Positions 32,010 through 41,202 of a stretch of 42,809 nucleotides of DNA are shown in pieces. This DNA comes from Clostridia bacterium. GTDB lineage: Bacteria; Bacillota; Clostridia; Oscillospirales; CAG-272. Each line of letters starts with the position of its first letter. Within the stretch, counting starts at the first letter, position 1. The stretch covers positions 1 through 42,809 of the forward strand of contig JAFTQX010000003.1 in assembly GCA_017462545.1 (NCBI GenBank), written 5' to 3'. Both the position numbers and the translations under genes were made by a program. The notes beneath the pieces are model-generated. The model was not told the DNA's origin. It ran no database searches and was given only the letters and a program-made list of their open reading frames with translations.

Positions 32010-33359
32010 TTGGATATTTTTTGGATGCTGCTGTTGCAGCTGGTTCTGATCGCGCTCAACGCCGTGTTTGCGTGTGCCGAGATCGCGGTCATCAATATTG
32101 GTGAGGCAAAGCTGACCAAGCTCGCCTCCGAGGGGGATAAGCGCGCCAAGCGCCTTGCCCGTCTGACAAAGGAGCCGTCGCGTTTCCTTGCTACCATTCA
32201 GGTTGCCATTACGCTGGCCGGCTTTATCGGTAGTGCATTTGCCGCCGAGAACTTTTCTGATCCCTTGGTAAATTGGGTGATCAGCCTGGGCTTGACCGGG
32301 GTGCCGGTCGCCACGCTGGATGCCATTGCGGTTATCCTCATTACGCTGGTGCTTTCTTATGTTACGCTTGTTTTTGGCGAGCTGGTGCCCAAGCGTGTTG
32401 CCATGCGAAAGGCAGAGGGCATTGCCCTGGCGCTTTCCGGCCCGATTTCCTTTGTTGCCAAGCTGTTTAAGCTTCCTGTATGGCTACTGACCGTTTCTTC
32501 CAACGGTGTGCTTCGCCTGATGGGTATTGACCCCAATCAGAGCGACGAGGACGTCAGCGAAGAGGACATTCGTATGATGGTAGACGTTGGTACACAAAAT
32601 GGCACCATTGACGATGATGAGAAGGAATTCATTCAGAATGTCTTTGAGTTTGACGATCTGACTGCCGGTGAGATTGCCACCCACCGCACCGATGTTGCCA
32701 TGCTGTGGACGGATGAATCGATGGAGGAATGGAATCGCATTATCCATGACACCCGCCATGCCATTTATCCCGTATGCCACGAGTCGGTGGATGATATCGT
32801 GGGTGTGCTAAACGCCAAGGATTATTTCCGTCTTGACAGCCGCGACCGTGAAACGGTCATGGCCGAGGCGGTACGCCCCGCCTACTTTATCCCCGAGGGC
32901 GTTAAGGCAGACCTGCTGTTCCGCAACATGAAAAAGTCGCATAACAAGTTTGCCATCGTGCTGGATGAATACGGCGGTATGGTTGGTATTGTGACCATTA
33001 ATGACCTGGTGGAGCGTCTGGTCGGCAGCTTTACCGATGACGAGACCGAGGTCAAGGAGGAAGAGGCTCTGATCGAGCAGGGTGAGGACGGCGATTGGAA
33101 GATTCGCGGTACTGCACCGCTTGCCGAGGTTGCCGAGGCGCTGGGCGTTGATCTGCCCACCGATGACCACGAGACCTTTGGCGGTTACGTATTTGCCGAG
33201 CTTGGCTCTATCCCCGAGGATGGTACAACCTGCGTGGTAGAGACCGAGAGCCTTTCGATCAATGTTACCAACGTGCTTGACCATCAGATGGATACAGCCG
33301 TGGTGACGGTTATTGCCCCCGTTGAAGCCGACGAGGAAGAAGAAAAAGAAGAAGAATAA
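32010..33359 (+). CDS. CNNM/HlyC/CorC-family transporter with CBS pair
   Basis: A 449-residue membrane protein of the CNNM (DUF21)-CBS-CorC family, linked to magnesium or cobalt efflux in bacteria. The N-terminal DUF21 domain has about three to four membrane segments (MLLLQLVLIALNAVFACAE; AVILITLVLSYVTLVFGEL with the conserved P-K-R after it). GTIDDDEKEFIQNVFEFDD leads into a CBS pair at ~200-325, then the CorC/HlyC domain (TAPLAEVAEALGVDLP) and an acidic tail. The best start is TTG at 32010, seven bases after GAGGAGGG; an ATG at 32025 is the alternative. A structured leader precedes it. Confidence 0.9.
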   Translation: MDIFWMLLLQLVLIALNAVFACAEIAVINIGEAKLTKLASEGDKRAKRLARLTKEPSRFLATIQVAITLAGFIGSAFAAENFSDPLVNWVISLGLTGVPVATLDAIAVILITLVLSYVTLVFGELVPKRVAMRKAEGIALALSGPISFVAKLFKLPVWLLTVSSNGVLRLMGIDPNQSDEDVSEEDIRMMVDVGTQNGTIDDDEKEFIQNVFEFDDLTAGEIATHRTDVAMLWTDESMEEWNRIIHDTRHAIYPVCHESVDDIVGVLNAKDYFRLDSRDRETVMAEAVRPAYFIPEGVKADLLFRNMKKSHNKFAIVLDEYGGMVGIVTINDLVERLVGSFTDDETEVKEEEALIEQGEDGDWKIRGTAPLAEVAEALGVDLPTDDHETFGGYVFAELGSIPEDGTTCVVETESLSINVTNVLDHQMDTAVVTVIAPVEADEEEEKEEE

Positions 33360-33366
33360 TGCTTGC

Positions 33367-33406
33367 GCCTCGCCCGGGCTACATGCCCGGGCGAGGCTTG
33401 CTTTTT
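33367..33406 (+). terminator. Terminator after the CNNM/CorC gene
   Basis: A 13-base perfect stem (33367-33379 with 33385-33397, core CGCCCGGGC) followed by TTGCTTTTT. Confidence 0.92.
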
Positions 33407-33425
33407 GCGAAATTCTCCATATCTC

Positions 33426-33454
33426 TTGACAAATGACAAATAGATTAGTAAAAT
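33426..33454 (+). promoter_or_regulatory. Promoter of the L-fucose unit
   Basis: TTGACA (33426-33431), 17-base spacer, TAAAAT (33449-33454). Transcription would start near 33460, giving a leader of ~120 bases that contains the TGCCA repeats. Confidence 0.85.
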
Positions 33455-33468
33455 ATATATCAGTAGGG

Positions 33469-33530
33469 TTGGCAGAGCATTATGCCAAAAAACACATATT
33501 TTTTGCCAAAAGATACATTTTGTTTTGCCA
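33469..33530 (+). promoter_or_regulatory. Phased TGCCA repeats, candidate operator of the fucose unit
   Basis: TTGGCA (33469-33474) and TGCCAA (33483-33488) form an inverted repeat with an 8-base spacer. The TGCCA word recurs at 33483, 33504 and 33526, steps of 21 and 22 bases, or two helical turns. The position just downstream of the promoter suits a roadblock repressor. The regulator is not in the window. Confidence 0.5.
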
Positions 33531-33582
33531 TTTTGTATGGTATCCTACACTTGAATTTTGAAATATATGGAGGAAGAATCTT

Positions 33583-35385
33583 ATGGCAAACAATCGTTAT
33601 ATCGGCGCATACCCCAAAATCGGCATTCGTCCTACGATCGACGGTCGCCGTGGCGCACTTGGCGTACGCGAATCTCTTGAAGAGCAGACCATGAATATGG
33701 CGCGTGCTGCCGCCGCCCTGTTCCGTGAAAATCTTCGCTATTCGAATGGCGAGCCTGTAGATGTCGTGATTGCCGATACCACCATCGGCCGCGTGGCAGA
33801 GGCTGCCGCTTGTGAGGAAAAATTCGCCCGTGAGGGCGTTGCCGTTACCCTGACCGTCACCCCCTGCTGGTGTTACGGTGCAGAGACGATGGATATGAAC
33901 CCCGATACCATCAAGGGTGTTTGGGGCTTTAACGGGACCGAGCGTCCCGGTGCGGTATACCTGGCATCCGTGCTGGCTACCCACGCACAGAAGGGTCTGC
34001 CCGCATTCGGCATCTACGGCCATGACGTGCAGGCGGCGGATGATACCAGCATTCCGGATGATGTGCGTGAAAAGCTCTTGCGCTTTGGTCGCGCCGCTGT
34101 TGCTGCTGTCAGCATGCGCGGCAAGTCCTATCTGCAGATCGGCTCTGTTTGCATGGGCATTGGCGGCTCTGTCATTAACCACGATTTCATTGAGGATTAT
34201 CTCGGTATGCGTGTGGAATCGGTTGATGAGGTGGAAATTATTCGCCGCATGACCGAGGGGATTTATGATAAGGACGAGTTTGACCGTGCTATGAAGTGGG
34301 CGAAGGAGCACTGCATTGAGGGCTTTGATAAGAACCCCGACTTCCTGCAGAAGACCCGTGAGCAGAAGGATCGTGACTGGGAATTTGTTGTCAAGATGGC
34401 CATCATCGTCAAGGATCTGATGAACGGCAACAAGAACCTCCCGAAGGGCTGCGAGGAGGAGGCTGTTGGTCACAACGCGATCGCAGCAGGCTTCCAGGGG
34501 CAGCGTCAATGGACGGACTTTTATCCCAATGGCGACTTCGCCGAGGCGATGCTCAATACCTCCTTTGACTGGAGCGGCGCGCGTGAGCCGTACATTCTTG
34601 CCACCGAAAATGATGTGCTCAACGGTCTTGGCATGCTGTTTATGAAGCTGCTGACCAACCGTCCGCAGATCTTTGCCGATGTGCGCACCTATTGGAGCGG
34701 TGACGCGCTGAAGAAGGCAGCGAACTATGAGTTGACCGGTCGCGCCAAGGAGGCAGACGGCTTTATCCATCTCATCAACTCCGGTGCTGCTTGTCTTGAT
34801 GCCTGCGGCGAGGTGAAGGATGCAGACGGCAACGCCACCATGAAGCCTTGGTATGAGATGACCGAGGCAGATGCTGATGTCGTGATGAAGAACACCACCT
34901 GGAACTATGCCGATTGCGGCTATTTCCGTGGCGGTGGTTACTCCTCCCGCTTTGTGACCCGCACCGAAATGCCCTGCACGATGATCCGCTTGAACCTGGT
35001 CAAGGGGCTTGGCCCGGTGCTGCAGATCGCCGAGGGATGGACGGTTTCGCTGCCGGAGGATGTCAATGACATTCTGTGGAAGAGAACCGACTACACCTGG
35101 CCCTGCACCTGGTTTGCACCGCGCTGCGACGGTAAGGAGGGCAGCCCCTTCAAGACCGCCTATGATGTCATGAACAACTGGGGTGCTAACCACGGCGCGA
35201 TCAGCTATGGTCACATCGGTGCTGATCTGATCACCCTGTGCTCGATGCTGCGTATCCCTGTATGCATGCATAACGTGCCGGAGGAAAAGATCTTCCGTCC
35301 TGCCGCATGGAACGCCTTTGGCATGGATAAGGAAGGTCAGGACTACCGCGCTTGCGCGACCTACGGCCCGCTGTTCAAGAAATAA
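33583..35385 (+). CDS. fucI: L-fucose isomerase
   Basis: A 600-residue cytoplasmic ketol isomerase that converts L-fucose to L-fuculose (D-arabinose is a usual alternative substrate). The N-terminus [31 protein letters not shown] is a hallmark of FucI, as are [14 protein letters not shown] and [30 protein letters not shown]; the length equals the family norm. The ATG follows GGAGGAAG. It is followed by the mutarotase and kinase genes, which confirms the pathway. Metal ligand residues were not individually checked. Confidence 0.96.
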   Translation: MANNRYIGAYPKIGIRPTIDGRRGALGVRESLEEQTMNMARAAAALFRENLRYSNGEPVDVVIADTTIGRVAEAAACEEKFAREGVAVTLTVTPCWCYGAETMDMNPDTIKGVWGFNGTERPGAVYLASVLATHAQKGLPAFGIYGHDVQAADDTSIPDDVREKLLRFGRAAVAAVSMRGKSYLQIGSVCMGIGGSVINHDFIEDYLGMRVESVDEVEIIRRMTEGIYDKDEFDRAMKWAKEHCIEGFDKNPDFLQKTREQKDRDWEFVVKMAIIVKDLMNGNKNLPKGCEEEAVGHNAIAAGFQGQRQWTDFYPNGDFAEAMLNTSFDWSGAREPYILATENDVLNGLGMLFMKLLTNRPQIFADVRTYWSGDALKKAANYELTGRAKEADGFIHLINSGAACLDACGEVKDADGNATMKPWYEMTEADADVVMKNTTWNYADCGYFRGGGYSSRFVTRTEMPCTMIRLNLVKGLGPVLQIAEGWTVSLPEDVNDILWKRTDYTWPCTWFAPRCDGKEGSPFKTAYDVMNNWGANHGAISYGHIGADLITLCSMLRIPVCMHNVPEEKIFRPAAWNAFGMDKEGQDYRACATYGPLFKK

Positions 35386-35393
35386 AACCAAAC

Positions 35394-35424
35394 AAAAGCC
35401 TCTCGCCACGCGAGAGGCTTTTGC
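35394..35424 (+). terminator. Intra-operon hairpin between fucI and the mutarotase gene
   Basis: A 13-base perfect stem (35394-35406 with 35410-35422, core GCCTCTCGC) with a three-base loop and short T tail TTTT. It may attenuate transcription or protect the fucI mRNA end, lowering expression of the downstream genes. Confidence 0.65.
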
Positions 35425-35453
35425 CGAAATCTACATAGAAAAGAGGCTTCATC

Positions 35454-35894
35454 ATGCTGAAAGGAATTTCTCCCCTTCTTTCTCCCGAGCTGCTGAAGGT
35501 GCTGTGCGAAATGGGGCATGGCGATTATCTGGTACTGGCAGACGGGAATTTCCCCTCCGAATCCATCGGAAAAAACGCCAAGGTCATCCGCTGTGATGGG
35601 CATGGCGTGCCCGAGCTGCTCGATGCGATTCTCAAGCTCTTTCCGTTAGACACCTATGTGGAAAAGCCCTGTGGGCTGATGCAGGTCATGCCGGGCGACC
35701 CGGCCAAAACGCCTATTTGGGATGTTTACCGCGAGACGGTTGGCAAGTATGACGACCGTGGGGCTGCTGCTTTTGAGCAGATCGAGCGGTTTGCGTTTTA
35801 CGAAAAGGCACGCGGCGCGTATGCTGTGATCGCGACAGGTGAGCGTGCGATTTATGCCAATCTGATCCTGCAGAAGGGAGTTGTAACAGAATGA
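35454..35894 (+). CDS. fucU: L-fucose mutarotase (RbsD/FucU family)
   Basis: A 146-residue RbsD/FucU-type mutarotase, which interconverts the anomers of L-fucose so that the isomerase gets its substrate. Conserved positions are His22 in EMGHGDYLVLADGNFP and the C-terminal YANLILQKG strand. The length is normal (about 140 residues). It stands 68 bases after fucI, with a hairpin between, and its stop overlaps the kinase start by ATGA. RbsD is the main alternative, but the linkage to fucI favours FucU. Confidence 0.92.
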   Translation: MLKGISPLLSPELLKVLCEMGHGDYLVLADGNFPSESIGKNAKVIRCDGHGVPELLDAILKLFPLDTYVEKPCGLMQVMPGDPAKTPIWDVYRETVGKYDDRGAAAFEQIERFAFYEKARGAYAVIATGERAIYANLILQKGVVTE

Positions 35895-37306
35895 AGCCGA
35901 CCTATTATCTTGCCATAGACTTTGGTGCCTCCAGCGGACGCCACATTCTCGGTCATATCGAGGATGGGAAGATGGTGCTTGAGGAGGTCTACCGCTTTGA
36001 TAACAACGTGGTAGAGAAAAACGGGCACCTGTGCTGGGAATATGACCGCCTGTTTCAGGAGGTGCTCAACGGTCTGCGCCGCTGTCGTGAGCTTGGCAAG
36101 GAGCCTACCTATATGGGCATTGATACCTGGGGTGTGGACTTTGTGCTGCTGGACGGCGAGGACAAGGTGATCGGCGATACGGTCGCCTATCGTGACAGCC
36201 GCACTGAGGGGATGGAGAATGTTGTTTACCAAAAGGTGCCGGCCGAGGAGCTTTATCGCCGCACGGGTATCGTATATCAGCCCTTTAACTCGCTCTTTCA
36301 GCTGGTAGCCCTGCGCGAGCAGGAGCCCGCGCAGCTGGAGGCGGCACGCTCGATCCTGTTCGTGCCGGCCTATTTCAACTTCCTGCTGACGGGGGAGAAG
36401 TGCAATGAGTATACCATGGCATCTACCTCGCAGCTGGTGGATGTAGAGACGCGCAATTGGGATTATGAGCTGCTTGGCAAGCTTTGCCTGCCGGGCGACA
36501 TATTTGACCGCCTGCAGATGCCCGGTGAGGTGGTTGGCCGCTTCAGCGAGGAAGTGAAAAAGGCCGTTGGCTTTGATTGCTGCGTGCTGCTGCCTGCCTG
36601 CCATGATACGGCCTCTGCCGTTGCGGCTGTGCCCTGCGAGAAGGAGTCCTTTGCCTATATCAGCTCGGGTACTTGGTCGCTCTTTGGTACCGAGCTGCGT
36701 GAGGCCATTGCTACGCGCGAGGCGCTGGATGCCGGCTTTACAAACGAGGGCGGCTATGAAGGACGCTATCGTTTTTTAAAAAATATCATGGGTCTTTGGA
36801 TGATCCAGTCTGCCCGCCGCGAATGGAAAGCGGAAGGGAAGAGCTACTCCTTTGCCGAGCTGTGTGAGGAGGCCGCAAAGGCTGACGATTTCCCCTCCCG
36901 CGTACGGGTAGAGGATAACCGTTTCCTCGCTCCGAAGAGTATGATTGCCGAGGTGCAGGCCGCCTGCCGCGAAAGCGGCCAGGCCGTACCCGAGACGGTT
37001 GGTGAGGTTTCGGCCGTGATCTACCACAGTCTGGCCGAGTGCTATGCCCGTGCGCTTGTGCAGATGGAGAGCATTACCGGTCAGCACTTTGCCGAGCTTT
37101 GCATCGTGGGCGGCGGTAGCCAGGCAGACTACCTGAACGAGCTGACCGCCAAGGCCACCGGTCGCACCGTGCTGGCAGGCCCCTCCGAGGCAACGGCGAT
37201 CGGCAACCTTGCCGCGCAGATGATCGCCACGGGCGAGATCAAAAATCTGTTGGCAGCTCGCCGTCTTATCAAAGAATCCTTTGCCGTCAAGAGAATCGAG
37301 GCGTGA
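35891..37306 (+). CDS. FGGY-family kinase, rhamnulokinase-type, probable L-fuculokinase
   Basis: A 471-residue carbohydrate kinase. The first ATP-binding block is AIDFGASSGRHILG, the substrate region GIDTWGVDFVLLD and GDTVAYRDSRTEGM, then SSGTWSLFGTEL and the adenine block IVGGGSQADYLNELTAKATGR. In detail it resembles RhaB (rhamnulokinase) rather than enterobacterial FucK. Its coupling to fucI and fucU makes L-fuculose the likely substrate; RhaB-like fuculokinases are known in Bacteroides. No fuculose- or rhamnulose-phosphate aldolase lies in the window. The call on family is firm, the substrate is inferred. Confidence 0.88.
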   Translation: MKPTYYLAIDFGASSGRHILGHIEDGKMVLEEVYRFDNNVVEKNGHLCWEYDRLFQEVLNGLRRCRELGKEPTYMGIDTWGVDFVLLDGEDKVIGDTVAYRDSRTEGMENVVYQKVPAEELYRRTGIVYQPFNSLFQLVALREQEPAQLEAARSILFVPAYFNFLLTGEKCNEYTMASTSQLVDVETRNWDYELLGKLCLPGDIFDRLQMPGEVVGRFSEEVKKAVGFDCCVLLPACHDTASAVAAVPCEKESFAYISSGTWSLFGTELREAIATREALDAGFTNEGGYEGRYRFLKNIMGLWMIQSARREWKAEGKSYSFAELCEEAAKADDFPSRVRVEDNRFLAPKSMIAEVQAACRESGQAVPETVGEVSAVIYHSLAECYARALVQMESITGQHFAELCIVGGGSQADYLNELTAKATGRTVLAGPSEATAIGNLAAQMIATGEIKNLLAARRLIKESFAVKRIEA

Positions 37307-37307
37307 G

Positions 37308-38036
37308 ATGAAAATCCTAGCCATCGGAAACAGCTTTTCGCAGGATGCCACGCGTTATCTATACGGCATTGCCCGCGCGGATGGGCAGTCGATGAAGGTG
37401 GTCAACCTATTTATCGGCGGTTGCCCGCTTGATCGGCATTACCGCAACATGCTGTCAGGCGAGCGTGCTTATTCGCTTGAGCTGAACGGAGCATCGTCCG
37501 GCTTTATGGTTTCGCTGGATGAAGCATTGTATTCGGATCAGTTTGATGTCATCACGCTGCAGCAGCTCAGCCAGGCGGCGCCTTACTATAAGACCTATCA
37601 GCCTTATCTTGATGCGCTTGCCGCACATGTGCGCCGCGCCCAGCCGTCGGCCAAGCTATATATGCATCAGACCTGGGCGTACGAGGCAAACAGCTATCGC
37701 CTGTGCGAGGAAATGAAGCTTTCACAGCCGGAGGAGATGCTCTCTCTCCTTCGTGCCGCGTACAATACCGCCGCTGCCGCCATCGGCGCGGAGGGCATTA
37801 TTCCGTCGGGAGAGACCATGCTGAACCTCTCGCGCCTCGGTATTGAAAAGCCGCATCGCGACACCTTCCATGCCTCGCTCGGCGTGGGACGCTACGCGCT
37901 GGCGCTTACCTGGTACGGTAAGCTCGCCGGCCGTGATTTCAGCGAAAATACCTATCGTTATTTTGACGTGCCGATCAGCGAGGACGAGGTGGCCATTGCC
38001 AAAGAGGCCGCCCGCCGCGCGTTGGACGGGGAGTGA
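37308..38036 (+). CDS. DUF4886-type SGNH-like protein
   Basis: A 242-residue protein that begins MKILAIGNSFSQDATRYLYGIA, the hallmark of DUF4886, an SGNH-hydrolase-like family with GNSFS in place of GDS. A probable late Asp/His element is HRDTFHAS. No signal peptide is present. It starts one base after the kinase stop and is the last gene of the fucose unit. Relatives are often near glycan-degradation genes and may be carbohydrate esterases (for example removing acetyl groups), but no activity is assured. Confidence 0.85.
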   Translation: MKILAIGNSFSQDATRYLYGIARADGQSMKVVNLFIGGCPLDRHYRNMLSGERAYSLELNGASSGFMVSLDEALYSDQFDVITLQQLSQAAPYYKTYQPYLDALAAHVRRAQPSAKLYMHQTWAYEANSYRLCEEMKLSQPEEMLSLLRAAYNTAAAAIGAEGIIPSGETMLNLSRLGIEKPHRDTFHASLGVGRYALALTWYGKLAGRDFSENTYRYFDVPISEDEVAIAKEAARRALDGE

Positions 38037-38603
38037 CGGAGGCATGCGAGGGGCTTTTTGTAAAAAGCCCCTCGCGCTCCGCAAAAACTTTTGAAATAAA
38101 AGTTTTTTGCCGTCCGCAGGCAATTGTAGGGCGGGGGCTCGCTCCCGCCGCACGCCCCAACCAATCAACACACAGACAAAAACAGGCTTACAAGGGACTG
38201 ACCCTGCAAGCCTGTTTTTTCTTTTTTGGGGGTAACCTATCATAACCCATTTCGCTTGCGCGAAATTGGCACCGACAAATGTTACAAAGCGTTGGTGCTC
38301 GTTTGCGGCACGCAAACAGGTTATCTGCGGTTAAACTGTGGAGAGAGCCTAGTTGCTCTCGTCACCCTGTCGTGACACCGGGCGGCGGCGTTGCACCGAA
38401 CGTGGCGGACACAGAGAAAGCGGCGGCGTAACCGTCAGCGTTGCTTCCTGCGGGCCGTCGAGGACGTCGGCCCCTACAAAAACATCTGCGTGCGTCATAC
38501 CCATTTCCATAAAAGTTTTTGAAGGTGCAGGAAACTTTTTTCAAAAAGTTTCTTGCATTCTCCTCCGCTTTTTCAAAAAGTTCCCGCATCGTCTCCCCCA
38601 CCG
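38037..38603. repeat. Repeat- and hairpin-rich intergenic region
   Basis: No gene is supported in these 567 bases. They contain a perfect 14-base inverted repeat with two-base loop (38046-38075, GCGAGGGGC arms), an AAAACTTTT/AAAAGTTTT hairpin just after, a G+C hairpin around 38132-38150 (GGCGGGGGCT), hairpins at 38251-38269 and near 38312-38330, a GGGCCG/CGGCCC element near 38452-38475 and a GCAGGAAACTTTTT/AAAAAGTTTCTTGC inverted repeat near 38527-38556. The words TAGGGCGGGGGC and GTCGGCCCCTAC recall intergenic repeats that I know from Oscillospirales genomes. Both flanking genes, DUF4886 and polA, converge here. Confidence 0.7.
38178..38228 (+). terminator. Terminator of the fucose unit
   Basis: AAAACAGGCTT (38178-38188) pairs with AAGCCTGTTTT (38208-38218), with an inner GGG/CCC extension, and a TTTTTTCTTTTTT tail. 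It is 142 bases beyond the DUF4886 stop. Confidence 0.8.
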
Positions 38604-41153
38604 TCATTCCAGCCACGTATCGCTGATCACCACATCCACCGTCAGCGGCACAGAAAGTGCTGCCGCCTGCTCCATCTCCTCACGCAGGATCGCCGCTGCC
38701 CGTTCGGCCACAGAGCGCTCGGCCTCGAGGATCAGCTCGTCGTGCACCTGCATGACCAGGCGGGCGTCGATCTGTTCCTTTTCTAAGCGGCGGGCGACGC
38801 GCAGCATGGCAATTTTCATAATATCGGCGGCCGTGCCTTGAATGGGGCTGTTCATGGCCACGCGCTCTCCAAACTTGCGCGTCACCTTGTTTTGCACGTG
38901 CAGCTCGGGCACGGTGCGGCGGCGACCGTACAGCGTGGTCACATAACCGTCCTCATAGGCCTTGGCAATCGTTTTATCCATATAGGCGGCCACACCGGGG
39001 TAGGTGGCAAAGTAGGAATCGATATATTCCTTGGCCGCCCCTGTAGAAATGCCAAGGTCGCCTGCGAGCGAATAGGCACCGATGCCGTATACGATACCAA
39101 AGTTGACCGCTTTTGCCCGCTTGCGTAGATCGTCCGTCACTTCTTCGATAGGCAGATCAAAGACAGCCGCCGCCGTGGCGGTGTGAATATCCATGCCCGA
39201 ATGGAAGGCGGCGATCATGTTTTCGTCCACCGCCATGTGGGCAAGCAGCCGCAGCTCGATCTGCGAATAGTCGGCATCCACCAGCACGTAGTTTTCGTTC
39301 TCGGGGATAAAATAGCGGCGCATCTCACGCCCAAGCTCAGTGCGGATAGGAATGTTCTGCAAATTCGGCTCGGCAGAGGAGAGGCGGCCGGTTGCCGTCA
39401 ACGCCTGCTTAAAATCGGTGTGGATGCGATCACGCTCGTCTGCTACGCGCAAAAGACCGACAGCATAGGTCGCGTACAGCTTGGCGATCTGACGGTAGTC
39501 AAGAATTTCCCCAACAATGGGGTGAATGCGGCGCAAATGACTCAGCACCTCGACATCGGTCGAATAGCCGCTTTTTGTTTTCTTCTCGGCGGGCAGACCC
39601 AGCTTTTCAAACAGAATGTGCCCAAGCTGCTTGGGGGAATTAATGTTGAATTCCTCACCCGCCAAATGGTAGATGCTCTGCGTCAGCGTTTTCATCGCGA
39701 TCTCTAATTGCTCACGGAAGCGATCAAGCCCGGCGCGGTCCAGCTTGAAACCGGTGGCCTCCATCTTGGCAAGCAGCATGGCCAGCGGCAGCTCGATTTC
39801 GTGCAGCAACTTGGTAGCACCTATCTCCTCGACACGCGCGGCAAGTGCCTCGCGCAGGGCGGGGAGCAGATGTGCGTAAGGTTCATCCTCGGCGGGCGTG
39901 GTGCCAAGATAGACGGTGGCCAGCGCGTGCGGTAGCGGCGCGCCGCCTGCGGCATCGGTCGCGTAGGCGTAGAGCATGATGTCCTCGGGAATGCCGCTAA
40001 GCGCAACACCCTTGGCGCGCAGCGCGTGATAGAGCGCCTTGGCATCGTAGACAAGGAGCGTATGGCTGCCGTCAAAGAGTGGCGCAAGGGCGGTTGCATC
40101 GCCCGAAAACGCGAGGTTTTCTTCCTTTATATTTATATAGAGCGTATCAGACTGATATGAGACCGCGATCGGCGCATCGGTTTTGGCTGCAGCAAGGATG
40201 CTTGCTGCCTCTGCCGGACGGTAACAAATGGTGTCGGTGCAGACGGGAGATGCCTCCTCTGCTGCCTCTTCGACCGCTTCTTCCTCACGGTCAAGACCAA
40301 AACGGCGGATCAGGGCAGAGAACTCCAGCTCCACAAATTTTTCGCGTAGCGCGGCACGGTTCATGCCGCGATAGGTCAGGTCGGCAAGCGATTGCCCAAT
40401 CGGCGCGTCACGCAGAATGGTAACCAGCGTCTTGGAGGTGTAGGCCATTTCGCGCCCGTTCTCCAGCTTGGTGCGCAGGCCCTTTGTAATGTCGGGGGCG
40501 TCTAGCTGCTCGTATACCGCGTCAAGCGAGCCGTGCTCGGCGATCAGACGGAAGGCGGTCTTCTCTCCCACACCGGCCACACCCGGAATGTTGTCGGAGG
40601 AATCCCCCATCAGCGCCTTGACATCCACAAATTGCGTGGGCTCTATGCCGTATTTGGCAAAAAAGGCATCTCTGTCCATGCAGGCGGTCTCGGCGTTGCC
40701 GGCAAGCAGCACGCTGACCTGGGGGGAGATGAGCTGCAACAGGTCACGGTCACCCGAGAGGATGTAGGCGTGCAGATCGGGGTCTTCTGCCGTCATGGCG
40801 GAAACCGTGCCGAGGATATCATCCGCCTCATAGCCCTCCAGCTCCAGACGGTGAAGACCCATCAGCTCGGCGCACAGCTTGGCGTCATCTAATTGTGAGC
40901 GAAGCTCCTCGGGCATGCCGTGGCGGTTGGCCTTGTACGGCTCGTACATCTTGTGGCGGAAGGTAGGGGCACGCAGGTCAAAGGCGATGGCGGCGTAATC
41001 CGGCTGCAGGGCGGCAAGCTCACGGTGCAGAATGTTGACCAGGCCGTAGATCGCATTGGTAAAGCGGCCGTCCTTGGCTGTGGTCATCGCGCGAATACCA
41101 AAAAAGGCACGATTGAGAATGCTGTTGCCGTCAATGACGAGAATTTTTTTCAT
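38604..41153 (-). CDS. polA: DNA polymerase I
   Basis: An 849-residue family A DNA polymerase for gap filling and primer removal. Residues 1-290 form the 5' nuclease (VIDGNSILNRAFFGI, SGDRDLLQLIS, GDSSDNIPGVAGVGEKTA). The middle region occupies the place of the 3'-5' exonuclease but lacks the DxE motif (PIAVSYQSDTLY), so proofreading is probably absent, as in Taq. The polymerase domain has motif A DYSQIELRLLAHM, the O-helix KAVNFGIVYG with Phe at the sugar-discriminating position, and motif C QVHDELI. The start at 41153 follows AAAAAGGA; the frame stays open upstream to 41468 opposite the next gene, without coding character. Confidence 0.97.
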   Translation of the reverse strand: MKKILVIDGNSILNRAFFGIRAMTTAKDGRFTNAIYGLVNILHRELAALQPDYAAIAFDLRAPTFRHKMYEPYKANRHGMPEELRSQLDDAKLCAELMGLHRLELEGYEADDILGTVSAMTAEDPDLHAYILSGDRDLLQLISPQVSVLLAGNAETACMDRDAFFAKYGIEPTQFVDVKALMGDSSDNIPGVAGVGEKTAFRLIAEHGSLDAVYEQLDAPDITKGLRTKLENGREMAYTSKTLVTILRDAPIGQSLADLTYRGMNRAALREKFVELEFSALIRRFGLDREEEAVEEAAEEASPVCTDTICYRPAEAASILAAAKTDAPIAVSYQSDTLYINIKEENLAFSGDATALAPLFDGSHTLLVYDAKALYHALRAKGVALSGIPEDIMLYAYATDAAGGAPLPHALATVYLGTTPAEDEPYAHLLPALREALAARVEEIGATKLLHEIELPLAMLLAKMEATGFKLDRAGLDRFREQLEIAMKTLTQSIYHLAGEEFNINSPKQLGHILFEKLGLPAEKKTKSGYSTDVEVLSHLRRIHPIVGEILDYRQIAKLYATYAVGLLRVADERDRIHTDFKQALTATGRLSSAEPNLQNIPIRTELGREMRRYFIPENENYVLVDADYSQIELRLLAHMAVDENMIAAFHSGMDIHTATAAAVFDLPIEEVTDDLRKRAKAVNFGIVYGIGAYSLAGDLGISTGAAKEYIDSYFATYPGVAAYMDKTIAKAYEDGYVTTLYGRRRTVPELHVQNKVTRKFGERVAMNSPIQGTAADIMKIAMLRVARRLEKEQIDARLVMQVHDELILEAERSVAERAAAILREEMEQAAALSVPLTVDVVISDTWLE

Positions 41154-41172
41154 GGTCCTGTTCCTTTTTAGA

Positions 41173-41195
41173 AATGCCGGCAAGCTGCCGGCATT
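41173..41195. terminator. Hairpin between the membrane-protein gene and polA
   Basis: A 10-base perfect stem (AATGCCGGCA at 41173-41182 with TGCCGGCATT at 41186-41195). On the minus strand it is followed only by TCTAAAAAGG, not a U-tract, so it may be a weak terminator, an mRNA-processing or stability element within a two-gene operon. Confidence 0.45.
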
Positions 41196-41202
41196 GGTTT
41201 TT

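Noticed and set aside
33460-35409. Long open frame (649 codons) on the minus strand opposite fucI
   Set aside because: It mirrors the codon bias of fucI, has no ribosome binding site and its translation lacks domain-like character. fucI itself is unmistakable.
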